Part shown: piece after piece, positions 40,945 through 48,651 of the stretch
Layout: the number at the start of each line of letters is the position of its first letter
Numbering within the stretch: the stretch's first letter is position 1
From: Lachnospiraceae bacterium
Lineage (GTDB): Bacteria > Bacillota > Clostridia > Lachnospirales > Lachnospiraceae
NCBI GenBank assembly: GCA_902363555.1
Contig: CABJAM010000003.1
Location: forward strand, 558,001 to 622,000
DNA: 64,000 bases
Reading direction: 5' to 3'
Position numbers and translations under genes: made by a program
The notes under the pieces: generated by a model
Databases searched by the model: none
Seen by the model: only the letters and a program-made list of their open reading frames with translations
What the model was told of the DNA's origin: nothing

Positions 40945-42309
40945 ATGACACCAAAGGAAATTCTGATCAAAACGTTACGTCACGAGGAGACGGAGCAGGT
41001 GGCCTGGGTTCCATTTGCCGGTGTCCATGCCGGAAGTCTTGTGGGCTATAATGCCACGGAGGTGCTCACAGATGCAGACAAATTATTTGAGGCGCTGATG
41101 GAGGTCAACAAGCTTTACAAGCCCAGCGGCCAGCCGGTGATTTTCGACCTTCAGGTGGAGGCTGAATGCCTTGGCTGCGATCTGGTGTGGGCGGATGATG
41201 CTCCGCCGTCGGTATCAAAGCATCCTCTGGAGGGCGCCGAGGAGCTGGAGACACCATGTAAATGCACGATCCCCAAGCGCAATTCCGGCAGAATCCCAAT
41301 GATCCTGGATGTGATGAAACGAATGAAGGCAGCCGTAGGGGAGACAACCGCTCTGTACGGACTGATCTGCGGACCGTTTACATTGGCCACTCATCTTCGG
41401 GGAAATGATATTTTTATGGACATGTATGACGATGAGGAGGCTGTGGAAAGCTTTCTGGATTACTGCTGTGAAGTTGCTATGAAAATGGCGGAATATTATA
41501 TCGAAGCCGGTATGGACGTGATCGCTGTGGTGGACCCGCTCATTTCCCAGATTTCTTCCGACCATTTTGAGCAATTTATGAGCGCGCCGTTTTCAAAGCT
41601 GTTCGCCCATATCCGTGAGCTGGGCGCTTATTCGTCCTTCTTCGTATGCGGCGACGCAACCCGTAACATCGAAGAAATGTGCAAGACCGCGCCGGATTCC
41701 ATTTCTATTGACGAAAATGTGGACATGTTTGCGGCAAAGGCCATTACCGATAAATATAATGTTGCCATCGGCGGCAATATCCCTCTGACCACGATCATGC
41801 TCCACGGCACACAGCAGGATAATATGAAATTCGTTGTGGACCTGCTGGATGGGATGGATAACAAAAAGAACTTTATCCTTGCGCCGGGCTGCGACATGCC
41901 CTATGCTGTACCGGTGGAAAATGCCATTGGCGTTGTCCAGGCGATCCATGAAACGGATTCTGTGCGCGATATGCTGAAAAATTATGTGGCTGAGGATGAC
42001 TCCATCGAGATTGAGCTGCCGGATTACGAGCATCTTGAAAAGCCTCTGGTGGAAGTTTTCACGCTGGATTCCGCTACCTGCGCTGCTTGTACGTATATGA
42101 TGGGCGCGGCCAATGAGGCGAAAAAGGCCTTTGGCGATGCCATTGACATGGTTGAATATAAATTTACCGTGAAAGAAAATATTGCCCGGTGTAAAAAGAT
42201 GGGCGTACCGAACCTGCCGTCGATCTACATTAACGGCCAGTTGAAATTCCGTTCGCTGGTGCCGTCCAAGGAAGAGCTGGACGAGGCTATCCGCGCGGCT
42301 ATGAAATAA
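40945..42309 (+). CDS. MtaA/UroD-like protein fused to a thioredoxin-like domain
   Basis: The first 345 residues are the uroporphyrinogen decarboxylase fold in the MtaA/methylcobamide:CoM methyltransferase branch: MTPKEILIKTLRHEE, YGLICGPFTLATHLRG, the region SFFVCGDATRNIEEM near 231-245, and APGCDMPYAVPVENA near 313-327. In MtaA the zinc ligands are an HxC pair and a later Cys. Here Cys235 and Cys316 remain but the His is Phe233. From about 365 a thioredoxin-like domain follows (VFTLDSATCAACTYM with Cys379 and Cys382, NLPSIYINGQLKF). The fusion suggests redox or thiol-dependent methyl transfer. It follows a radical SAM gene and is ten bases before the CobW gene. Confidence 0.82.
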   Translation: MTPKEILIKTLRHEETEQVAWVPFAGVHAGSLVGYNATEVLTDADKLFEALMEVNKLYKPSGQPVIFDLQVEAECLGCDLVWADDAPPSVSKHPLEGAEELETPCKCTIPKRNSGRIPMILDVMKRMKAAVGETTALYGLICGPFTLATHLRGNDIFMDMYDDEEAVESFLDYCCEVAMKMAEYYIEAGMDVIAVVDPLISQISSDHFEQFMSAPFSKLFAHIRELGAYSSFFVCGDATRNIEEMCKTAPDSISIDENVDMFAAKAITDKYNVAIGGNIPLTTIMLHGTQQDNMKFVVDLLDGMDNKKNFILAPGCDMPYAVPVENAIGVVQAIHETDSVRDMLKNYVAEDDSIEIELPDYEHLEKPLVEVFTLDSATCAACTYMMGAANEAKKAFGDAIDMVEYKFTVKENIARCKKMGVPNLPSIYINGQLKFRSLVPSKEELDEAIRAAMK

Positions 42310-42318
42310 GGGATAAAC

Positions 42319-43236
42319 ATGACAGAATTATATTTAATTACCGGCTTCCTTGGAGCCGGTAAAACTACTTTTTTGAAAAATTTTATCCGCCTGTTTGGCG
42401 GCCGGCGGCTGCATCTGATCATCAATGAGTTTGGAAAGGAAGGGGTGGACGGCGCCCTGCTGCGGGAAGTGGGGGCCGCCATGGACGAGATCAATAACGG
42501 TTCCATATTCTGCACATGCCGGCTGGACCGGTTTGAGGAGGTGCTGCAAAATGCATTGACCCGGCAGCCGGAGATCATTATTGTGGAGGCCTCCGGCCTT
42601 TCCAACCCTCTGAACGTGCATAAAATACTGGGCCGCCCGGAGATGTTTTGTGACCTTGAGTATAAAGGCTGTATCTGCATTATTGATGCCCGCCAGTTCC
42701 CGAAGGTTTACGAGACGGCCTCTGTTGTTAAAAAGCAGATATCGGTCAGCGACCTGCTCCTGATCAATAAGACTGATACTGTCACCCCGGAGCAATTGGC
42801 GGGGGTCCGCCAGATCCTTTTGCAGCACCGCCGGGATATCCCCATTTACGAGACGGTTTTTGGAAAAATGGACCCCCAGTGGCTGGAAGCAATGTCAAGG
42901 CCGACGGAAATCTCCGGGGATATATTTCAGACCGAGGATATTACTCTGCGAAAATATACCTTGTATGTGAAAAAGGATGTTTCGCTGGATCAGCTTCAAA
43001 AATTTCTGGAAATGTTTCTGGAAAATACGTACCGGGTCAAGGGTTTTGTCCGGACGGGAGGGAAATCCTGGCTGATCGATTGCGTGGGAAGTATTTATAA
43101 ACAGACGTCGGTTGAAGCTATATCCGGTGCCGGTAATTATCTGGTTGTTTTAAGCGGTTCCGGACTGCCGGCAAAACGGGAGATTAAAAAGGCTATGGAA
43201 TGGTACCCGGGGATTGTTGATAAATTTGAGATGTGA
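42319..43236 (+). CDS. CobW/HypB-family GTP-binding protein
   Basis: The 305-residue protein is a G3E-type P-loop GTPase: ITGFLGAGKTTFLKN (Walker A near 8-16), EFGKEGVDGALL, IIVEASGLSNPL (Walker B region), LLINKTDTV (NKTD base motif) and a CobW C-terminal domain (DQLQKFLEMFLENTYRVKGFV). COG0523 members deliver metal ions; the usual CxCC metal loop is changed to SIFCTC here, so the metal site is altered. Its ten-base distance from the MtaA-like gene implies that it serves that protein, perhaps in metal or corrinoid loading. Confidence 0.88.
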   Translation: MTELYLITGFLGAGKTTFLKNFIRLFGGRRLHLIINEFGKEGVDGALLREVGAAMDEINNGSIFCTCRLDRFEEVLQNALTRQPEIIIVEASGLSNPLNVHKILGRPEMFCDLEYKGCICIIDARQFPKVYETASVVKKQISVSDLLLINKTDTVTPEQLAGVRQILLQHRRDIPIYETVFGKMDPQWLEAMSRPTEISGDIFQTEDITLRKYTLYVKKDVSLDQLQKFLEMFLENTYRVKGFVRTGGKSWLIDCVGSIYKQTSVEAISGAGNYLVVLSGSGLPAKREIKKAMEWYPGIVDKFEM

Positions 43237-43422
43237 ATATCACGTCCATCTTGGCATATGGAAAAATCTGCAGAATAATTGATTTGAAAGTAATTAACTT
43301 TGTTTTCAGTTAGGGGGAGTTGATCTTGTAGTGATGCAGCTATGAAGAGACGCATTGAGTCAAATTACAGTGACGATATGGGGATTGTCTTTGAGAAGGT
43401 ATGCGATTCCACTGTTGGTAGA

Positions 43423-43451
43423 TTGCTCTTTTTTAGTACTTTAGCTATAAT
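43423..43451 (+). promoter_or_regulatory. promoter of the HTH/membrane protein gene
   Basis: TTGCTC (43423-43428), 17 bases, TATAAT (43446-43451). The leader downstream contains family A copy 3. Confidence 0.7.
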
Positions 43452-43480
43452 AAAAGTATGATAAGTCATGGATGATTATA

Positions 43481-43557
43481 TTATAATTTGTCAGGGATTT
43501 CCGAAGGAAATCGTTGACCTGCTTGCCCGCCAGGGCAATCCCGATTATAAGCTATAA
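43481..43557. repeat. dispersed two-hairpin repeat, family A, copy 3 (inverted orientation)
   Basis: TTGTCAGGGATTTCCGAAGG followed by AAATCGTTGACC forms the large hairpin. The small hairpin is TTGCCC...GGGCAA (here read as TTGCCC-gcca-GGGCAA), a compensated form of TCGCGC/GCGCGA in other copies. Confidence 0.8.
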
Positions 43558-43592
43558 GGAAATGTTAGTGATTTAAAAAAGAGGAACCAGAG

Positions 43593-44324
43593 ATGGGGGA
43601 TGAACGTATGGGTAAAGAAATGATGGGAAGCTTTATCGCTCAATTGCGCCACGAAAAGGAATTGACTCAGAAGGAACTGGCTAGTCAGCTCCATGTGACC
43701 GATAAAGCTGTGTCTAAATGGGAGTGTGGTCTGAGTTATCCGGATATTGAACTTTTGGAGCCTATGGCAAAAATATTTCAAATCAGTATCACAGAACTTA
43801 TCCAGGGCCGTCGTGTGCCTTTGGAGGAAAGTGGAACTACCAGGAAGGATACGGACGGACCGGAGGCTGTGGATATTTTGCTGAAGCAGGCTTCTGAGCA
43901 GATGAAAAAATATAAGAAAAAAGATTTTACGGTCTGCATTCTTGGTGTTGTTATCTGCATTCTCTTCATGCTTGTATTACCGGCAGTATCTGTTGCGGCA
44001 GAACATCAATTTTCAATGACCTATGATGTTATGCCTGTTATGAAGTTTTACATATTAAGAACGATTATAATGCTGTTGGCTGGTATGTTTATAGGGCTGT
44101 TTGTCAAAAAAACATCCCATTCCATAATCATAAATATTCTGGAATTTGTTTGCATTTTTATACCAGCGATATACATGGGGCTTGCGTTTTTTATATATTG
44201 GTATGCGCCTCAGCTTATACTGCCAGCTTTGATCAATAAAACAAATGTGGGTCCGCTGTCGACTGCCGGATGCATTATCGCCGGTGCTTATATTATGAGA
44301 TTGCTCCTGCGAAAAGCATCGTAG
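43593..44324 (+). CDS. Cro/C1-type HTH regulator with membrane C-terminus
   Basis: The 243-residue protein has an XRE HTH at 6-65 (GSFIAQLRHEKELTQKELAS and VTDKAVSKWECGLSYPDIELLEPMA), a charged linker, then four membrane helices from about 108. This arrangement of an HTH with a membrane anchor is common in Firmicutes and is thought to tie transcription to a membrane signal. The start at 43593 follows GAGGAA with six-base spacing; a second ATG at 43608 is possible. Its leader carries a family A repeat. Confidence 0.88.
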   Translation: MGDERMGKEMMGSFIAQLRHEKELTQKELASQLHVTDKAVSKWECGLSYPDIELLEPMAKIFQISITELIQGRRVPLEESGTTRKDTDGPEAVDILLKQASEQMKKYKKKDFTVCILGVVICILFMLVLPAVSVAAEHQFSMTYDVMPVMKFYILRTIIMLLAGMFIGLFVKKTSHSIIINILEFVCIFIPAIYMGLAFFIYWYAPQLILPALINKTNVGPLSTAGCIIAGAYIMRLLLRKAS

Positions 44325-44326
44325 CT

Positions 44327-44355
44327 GAAACAGTTCAGCCTGTCTGAACTGTTTC
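44327..44355. terminator. perfect family C palindrome between convergent genes
   Basis: GAAACAGTTCAG (44327-44338) pairs exactly with CTGAACTGTTTC (44344-44355) around a 5-base loop. It lies between the HTH gene (+) and the HAD gene (-), so it probably acts as a weak bidirectional terminator. Confidence 0.55.
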
Positions 44356-44378
44356 GCGTAGCCGGCAGATCCGTTATC

Positions 44379-45176
44379 CTAAAACAATCCAAAATGCTTT
44401 AAAGCATTATAAATCCCGTCCGCCTTCACATCATCTGTGACATATGAGCAGCATTTCAGCACATCCGCGCTGCTATTCCCCATGGCGATACTGTGGGGAA
44501 CATACTCCAGCATGGACAGGTCATTATTGCTGTCACCGATGGCAAAGCAATCCTCCAGAGGAATATTCAAATGGTCGCATAAAAATTGGATACCGGTAGC
44601 TTTGGAGCAGCTTTTCTGAGTGATCTCCGCCACATGGCCGCCGCGGTCGATATATTCCAGAAATTGGTCACTGTAAGCGCGGAAGGTATTTATATCGCTG
44701 TTCTTCTGGATATATGCAAGAATTTTATCAAATGTAAACGATGGATCATGGATATCCGCCGGCAGATCAAAGCCCTTTGCCCCAAAAACCTTGCGTACCT
44801 CCTCGACAATTTCATGGGATGGCGCCTGGCTGTCCGTATCAAAATAAATATGGTCGGTTTCTTCATAAAAACCGGGAATATTACAGCGGCGCATCAGCTC
44901 CACCAGCTTAACACACTGCTGGTGAGGAATAGTACTGGTAAAAAGGACCCGGTTATGAAATGTAATGTGGGTGCCGCAGCCGCAGACAAAACCGTCAAAA
45001 TTCAGCTCCTTTATATTCTTATCCACATTAAACGCCGTCCGTCCGGTATTGATAAAAATCAGATGGTCGTTTTTCTGAACTAAACTAAGCGCTTCCTTAG
45101 TACTTTCGGGGATCGTATCGGAGCCTTCCGGCAGCAGCGTTCCGTCAATATCAAAAAATATCATTTTTCTTCTCAA
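44379..45176 (-). CDS. HAD family phosphatase, Cof type
   Basis: The 265-residue protein has motif I IFFDIDGTLLPEG (nucleophile Asp9), INTGRTAFNV, and motif IV CFAIGDSNNDLSMLEYV. The C2-type cap places it with Cof/YidA-like phosphatases that hydrolyse sugar phosphates and other phospho-metabolites. The start is a TTG codon with AGAGGTGAT upstream; ATG 45164 would give a shorter N-terminus. A family A element lies immediately upstream, 12 bases from the start codon. Confidence 0.9.
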   Translation of the reverse strand: MRRKMIFFDIDGTLLPEGSDTIPESTKEALSLVQKNDHLIFINTGRTAFNVDKNIKELNFDGFVCGCGTHITFHNRVLFTSTIPHQQCVKLVELMRRCNIPGFYEETDHIYFDTDSQAPSHEIVEEVRKVFGAKGFDLPADIHDPSFTFDKILAYIQKNSDINTFRAYSDQFLEYIDRGGHVAEITQKSCSKATGIQFLCDHLNIPLEDCFAIGDSNNDLSMLEYVPHSIAMGNSSADVLKCCSYVTDDVKADGIYNALKHFGLF

Positions 45177-45187
45177 AATATCACCTC

Positions 45188-45251
45188 TTATAATATGTCA
45201 GGGATTTCCGAAGGAAATCGTTGACCTGCTCGCGCATCAGCGCGATTCCTT
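45188..45251. repeat. dispersed two-hairpin repeat, family A, copy 4
   Basis: Read from the minus strand: TCGCGC-tgat-GCGCGA, then GTCAacGATTTCC...GGAAATCccTGAC. It sits upstream of the HAD gene, between it and the sufC promoter. Confidence 0.8.
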
Positions 45252-45322
45252 TTTTGTGCGATTCCTCATTTAGCGCGGCGATTTTATTATGCCGCAAAAA
45301 TCCAGGTTTTGCAAGAAAGAAA

Positions 45323-45351
45323 TTGTATTTTATTGGATTTTGCACTATAAT
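45323..45351 (+). promoter_or_regulatory. promoter of the sufC/sufB-like operon
   Basis: TTGTAT (45323-45328), 17 bases, TATAAT (45346-45351). Confidence 0.7.
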
Positions 45352-45383
45352 ATGTATTACGCAAACGATGGAGCATCTTATTA

Positions 45384-45426
45384 AATGCCCAGTGCGGGCA
45401 TTTTGGGGATTTCGTTGGAAATCCCC
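45384..45426 (+). other. two-hairpin leader structure before sufC
   Basis: AATGCCC-agtgc-GGGCATT (45384-45402) is followed by TT and GGGGATTTC-gttg-GAAATCCCC (45405-45426). The layout and the second stem resemble family A, so it may be a diverged member. It lies between the promoter and the ribosome binding site AGGAAGGGAG. Confidence 0.65.
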
Positions 45427-45453
45427 GGCAAACCACAGGAAGGGAGCAGTTTT

Positions 45454-46203
45454 ATGCTTGAATTACGCAATATTTCCTTTGATGTTGACGAAAACAGTAA
45501 AACAAAGGGAATACTTAAAAATATCAGCCTTACGCTGGAGGACAATAAATTTGTTGTTGTGACCGGGCCTAATGGCGGCGGAAAATCCACCCTGGCCAAA
45601 ATCATTGCAGGGATTGAAAAGCCCACGTCCGGACAGATTTTCTGGAACGGAGAGGACATTACCCACATGAGTGTGACTGACCGGGCCAAATGCGGCATCA
45701 GCTACGCCTTTCAACAGCCGGTGCGATTTAAAGGGATCACTGTATTCGATCTGATCCAATTAGCTACCGGAAAGAAGATCGATGTGGACAAGGCGTGCGA
45801 ATATTTGTCCGAGGTCGGCCTTTGCGCCAAGGATTACATCCGACGCGAGGTCAATGGAAGCCTGTCCGGCGGCGAACTGAAACGTATTGAGATCGCCACG
45901 GTCATGGCCCGCAATACTCAGATGACGATTTTTGACGAGCCGGAGGCCGGCATAGATTTATGGAGCTTCCAGAATCTGATTCGTGTTTTTGAGAAAATGC
46001 ATGAATCCAGCCATAGAAATATACTGATCATTTCCCATCAGGAACGGATTTTAAATATTGCCGATGAGATTGTTATGATCGCCAATGGCGAGTTAAAGGC
46101 CATGGGTACGAAGGAAGAAATCCTCCCGCAGATTTTCGGTACCGTGTCCGCTGCTGCGCCGTCAGGCTGCGGCTGTAAATTTTATGAAATGCAGAATGAA
46201 TAA
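45454..46203 (+). CDS. sufC: SufC-like ABC ATPase of Fe-S cluster assembly
   Basis: The 249-residue protein is an ABC ATPase: Walker A GPNGGGKSTLAK, Q-loop YAFQQPV, signature LSGGELKRIE, Walker B MTIFDEPEAGIDL (DEPE, with the Suf-typical Glu), and a late switch His (ISHQER). It provides energy for the Suf scaffold. The start is ATG 45454 after AGGAAGGGAGC; the frame continues upstream through the leader hairpins without a ribosome binding site. The only other suf gene here is the next one, so this is the two-gene type. Confidence 0.9.
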   Translation: MLELRNISFDVDENSKTKGILKNISLTLEDNKFVVVTGPNGGGKSTLAKIIAGIEKPTSGQIFWNGEDITHMSVTDRAKCGISYAFQQPVRFKGITVFDLIQLATGKKIDVDKACEYLSEVGLCAKDYIRREVNGSLSGGELKRIEIATVMARNTQMTIFDEPEAGIDLWSFQNLIRVFEKMHESSHRNILIISHQERILNIADEIVMIANGELKAMGTKEEILPQIFGTVSAAAPSGCGCKFYEMQNE

Positions 46204-46224
46204 TGCCGGTTTGGAGGAAGAAAA

Positions 46225-47142
46225 ATGGATGAGATCAGATTACAATTATTAAAAGAAGTGGCCGGACTACACGATATTCCCACCGGCGCCTATAATATCC
46301 GTGAAAACGGAAAGAGCATCGGCCGCAGCTCCACGGAGGAGATCGAGATCGTTCCTATGGATGACGGCCGGGGGTTAAATATATATGTGAAGCCTGGAAC
46401 AAAGAAAAAGAGCCTGCATATACCGGTCATCATCAGTGAGTCCGGCCTGTCGGAAGTGGTGTATAATAACTTCCATATTGGCGCGGACTGCGACGTGACC
46501 ATTATCGCCGGCTGCGGCATCCACAACGGCGGCAGCGCCGCCAGCCGCCATGATGGAATCCACAGCTTTTTTATCGGTGAAAATTCAAAAGTAAAGTATG
46601 TGGAAAAGCACTATGGCAGTGGTGACGGCAATGGCGAGCGGATTATGAATCCTGAGACGATCGTGGAGATGGCAAAAAACAGCTATATGGAGATGGAGAC
46701 TGTACAGATCAGGGGTGTGGATTCGACCATCCGAAAAACCCACGCCGAGCTGGCTGACGGCGCCCGTCTGGTCGTTATGGAGCGCCTTATGACCCATGGC
46801 AATCAGACCGCGGAAAGCTATTTTGATGTGAAGCTGGACGGCCATGAATCGGGAGCAAATATCGTTTCGCGCTCCGTTGCCCGGGATAATTCCTATCAGA
46901 AGTTTGTTTCTGAGCTGATCGGCAATGCGGCCTGCAACGGCCATACAGAGTGTGACGCCATTATTATGGACAATGCCAGGATCGCCGCAGTGCCTGAGCT
47001 TCAGGCCAATCATACGGATGCGGCACTGATCCATGAGGCGGCCATCGGAAAGATTGCCGGTGAGCAGATCATCAAGCTGATGACGCTTGGTCTTACGGAA
47101 GCCGAAGCCGAAGAAAAGATCGTGGACGGTTTCCTTAAATAA
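46225..47142 (+). CDS. SufB/SufD-like Fe-S scaffold protein
   Basis: The 305-residue protein is the SufBD core beta-helix: VVYNNFHIGADCDVTIIAGCGIHNG (split around 85-110), HDGIHSFFIGENSKVKYVEKHYG, and the conserved C-terminal HTECDAIIMDNARIAAVPELQANHTDAALIHEAAIGKIAGEQI (in parts). Acidic and His residues in that last stretch correspond to the SufB-SufD interface. With SufC it forms the minimal SufCB (SmsCB) system, without SufS, SufU or SufD. It lies 21 bases after sufC. Confidence 0.88.
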   Translation: MDEIRLQLLKEVAGLHDIPTGAYNIRENGKSIGRSSTEEIEIVPMDDGRGLNIYVKPGTKKKSLHIPVIISESGLSEVVYNNFHIGADCDVTIIAGCGIHNGGSAASRHDGIHSFFIGENSKVKYVEKHYGSGDGNGERIMNPETIVEMAKNSYMEMETVQIRGVDSTIRKTHAELADGARLVVMERLMTHGNQTAESYFDVKLDGHESGANIVSRSVARDNSYQKFVSELIGNAACNGHTECDAIIMDNARIAAVPELQANHTDAALIHEAAIGKIAGEQIIKLMTLGLTEAEAEEKIVDGFLK

Positions 47143-47157
47143 ATAAGGAGGATGTAC

Positions 47158-48573
47158 ATGGGAAGAGTACTTATTAAAAATGCAAAAGCGATCGTTACCT
47201 GCGATGACCGTGATCAGGTGTTTTATGATGCCGACATGCTTATTGACGGACCAAAGATCGTAAAGATCAAAAAAGGCCTGTCCGATGATCCGCTGCTGAT
47301 GACCGGGCCATTGGCCGAAGGTATGGAGGTGATCGATGCTTCGGATAAATTCGTCTATCCGGGGCTTGTTAATACCCACCATCATTTTTTCCAGACCTTT
47401 GTGCGCAACCTGACAACCATCGATTATCCGAACCTTACGGTCATGGATTGGATCGATAAAATTTACCGTATTTTTCAGAAAATCGATGACGACGTGATTT
47501 ATTATTCATCACTGACCGCCATGGCCGACCTGATAAAGCACGGCTGCACCTGTGCCTTTGACCATCAGTACTGCTATACGACGGCTACCGGAAAGCGCCC
47601 GGTGGACCGGCAGATGGAGGCGGCCGCGCAGCTTGGGATACGCTATCATGCCGGGCGGGGCGGCAATACGCTGGAGCGGGAAAATGGCAGCTCCATCCCG
47701 GAAGCCATGGTGGAATCGACCGATGAATTTATCCGTGATTGTGACCGGCTCATCGGCCTTTATCACGACGCGGCGCCCTATTCGATGCGTCAGATCGTAG
47801 TTTCGCCATGCCAGCCGATCAATTGCTATAAGGAAACCTTTGAGGAATCCGTAAAGCTGGCCCGGGATAAGGGGGTCCGTCTGCACACCCATCTGGGCGA
47901 GGGGGAAAGCGAGGGCATAAAGGAGCGCTATGGTGTTCGCAGTGTTGAGTGGTGCGAGTCCATGGGCTTTGTGGGCCCCGATGTGTTCGTGGCGCACGCG
48001 TGGGAGCTGACGCCGGAGGAATACAAGGTGCTGGCACGCACAGGTACCGGCGTTTCTCATTGTCCGGCACCGGCAGTGCTTGGCGGTTTCCCGATCCTTG
48101 ACATTAAATGGATGCAGGCGCAGGGCATTGTTGTCAGCCTTGGCTGCGACGGCTCAGCGACCAATGACAGTTCCAACCTTTTAGATACGCTGCGGATGGC
48201 ATATCTCATGCAGGCGTATCACACAAAGGCCCGGGGCGGCTGTGTGACTGCCTATGATATGTTAAAGATCGCCACGATCAACGGCGCAAAAACACTTGGC
48301 CGTATGGATCTGGGATCTTTGGAGGAGGAAAAGGGCGCCGATCTGTTTATGATCGATACCAAAGGTCTGGAGCTTACCGGGGCGATCCATGACCCGAAAA
48401 ATCTGCTGGCCCGCGCCGGCGTCACAGGTCCTGTATGGCTGACTATGGTCAATGGCCGGGTTGTCTTTCGGGATGGACATCTGACCGGTGTTGATGAAGA
48501 ACGTCTGGCCCGGGAAGGTGAAGCTGCCTGTACGAAGGTGCTCCGGGATCAGTTCCGTTCCATCTGGATTTAG
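47158..48573 (+). CDS. amidohydrolase, 8-oxoguanine deaminase-like
   Basis: The 471-residue protein is a metal-dependent deaminase of the ATZ/TRZ-8-oxoguanine deaminase group: RVLIKNAKAIVTCDD, YPGLVNTHHHFFQTFVRNL with two metal-binding histidines, HTHLGEGESEG, VFVAHAWELTPEE, SHCPAPAVLGG and LGCDGSATNDSSNLLDTLRM with the catalytic Asp. 8-oxoguanine deaminase converts 8-oxoguanine to uric acid; isocytosine or hydroxytriazines are other possible substrates. ATG 47158 is preferred because AGGAGG directly abuts an ATG at 47152. It ends in the hairpin before enolase. Confidence 0.85.
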   Translation: MGRVLIKNAKAIVTCDDRDQVFYDADMLIDGPKIVKIKKGLSDDPLLMTGPLAEGMEVIDASDKFVYPGLVNTHHHFFQTFVRNLTTIDYPNLTVMDWIDKIYRIFQKIDDDVIYYSSLTAMADLIKHGCTCAFDHQYCYTTATGKRPVDRQMEAAAQLGIRYHAGRGGNTLERENGSSIPEAMVESTDEFIRDCDRLIGLYHDAAPYSMRQIVVSPCQPINCYKETFEESVKLARDKGVRLHTHLGEGESEGIKERYGVRSVEWCESMGFVGPDVFVAHAWELTPEEYKVLARTGTGVSHCPAPAVLGGFPILDIKWMQAQGIVVSLGCDGSATNDSSNLLDTLRMAYLMQAYHTKARGGCVTAYDMLKIATINGAKTLGRMDLGSLEEEKGADLFMIDTKGLELTGAIHDPKNLLARAGVTGPVWLTMVNGRVVFRDGHLTGVDEERLAREGEAACTKVLRDQFRSIWI

Positions 48574-48587
48574 AAAATGAATAAAAT

Positions 48588-48650
48588 CTCCTAAACCGCT
48601 TATAATGTAATTAATACAAAAATACATTCACCCGGTTTAGGAGGTTTTTT
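48588..48650 (+). terminator. hairpin that ends the deaminase gene and contains the enolase ribosome binding site
   Basis: CTCCTAAACCG (48588-48598) pairs exactly with CGGTTTAGGAG (48633-48643), followed by GTTTTTTT. The right arm holds the AGGAGG of eno, whose ATG is at 48652. Confidence 0.8.
48601..48606 (+). promoter_or_regulatory. -10 box inside the hairpin loop, possible eno promoter
   Basis: TATAAT lies in the loop. A transcript starting about 48613 would carry only the right arm, leaving the ribosome binding site free. No strong -35 hexamer is visible 17 bases upstream. Confidence 0.45.
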
Positions 48651-48651
48651 T

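Larger units (their letters stand above)
43237..43592. other. gene-free spacer of 356 bases
   Basis: It contains a short open frame (43342-43461, 39 codons) without a ribosome binding site, the promoter at 43423-43451, and family A copy 3 (43481-43557) just before the HTH gene. I see no further coding signal. Confidence 0.6.

Noticed and set aside
43342..43461. 39-codon open frame in the spacer before the HTH gene
   Set aside because: There is no ribosome binding site, no recognisable sequence, and a promoter lies inside its end, so it is probably not translated. A gene remnant cannot be excluded.
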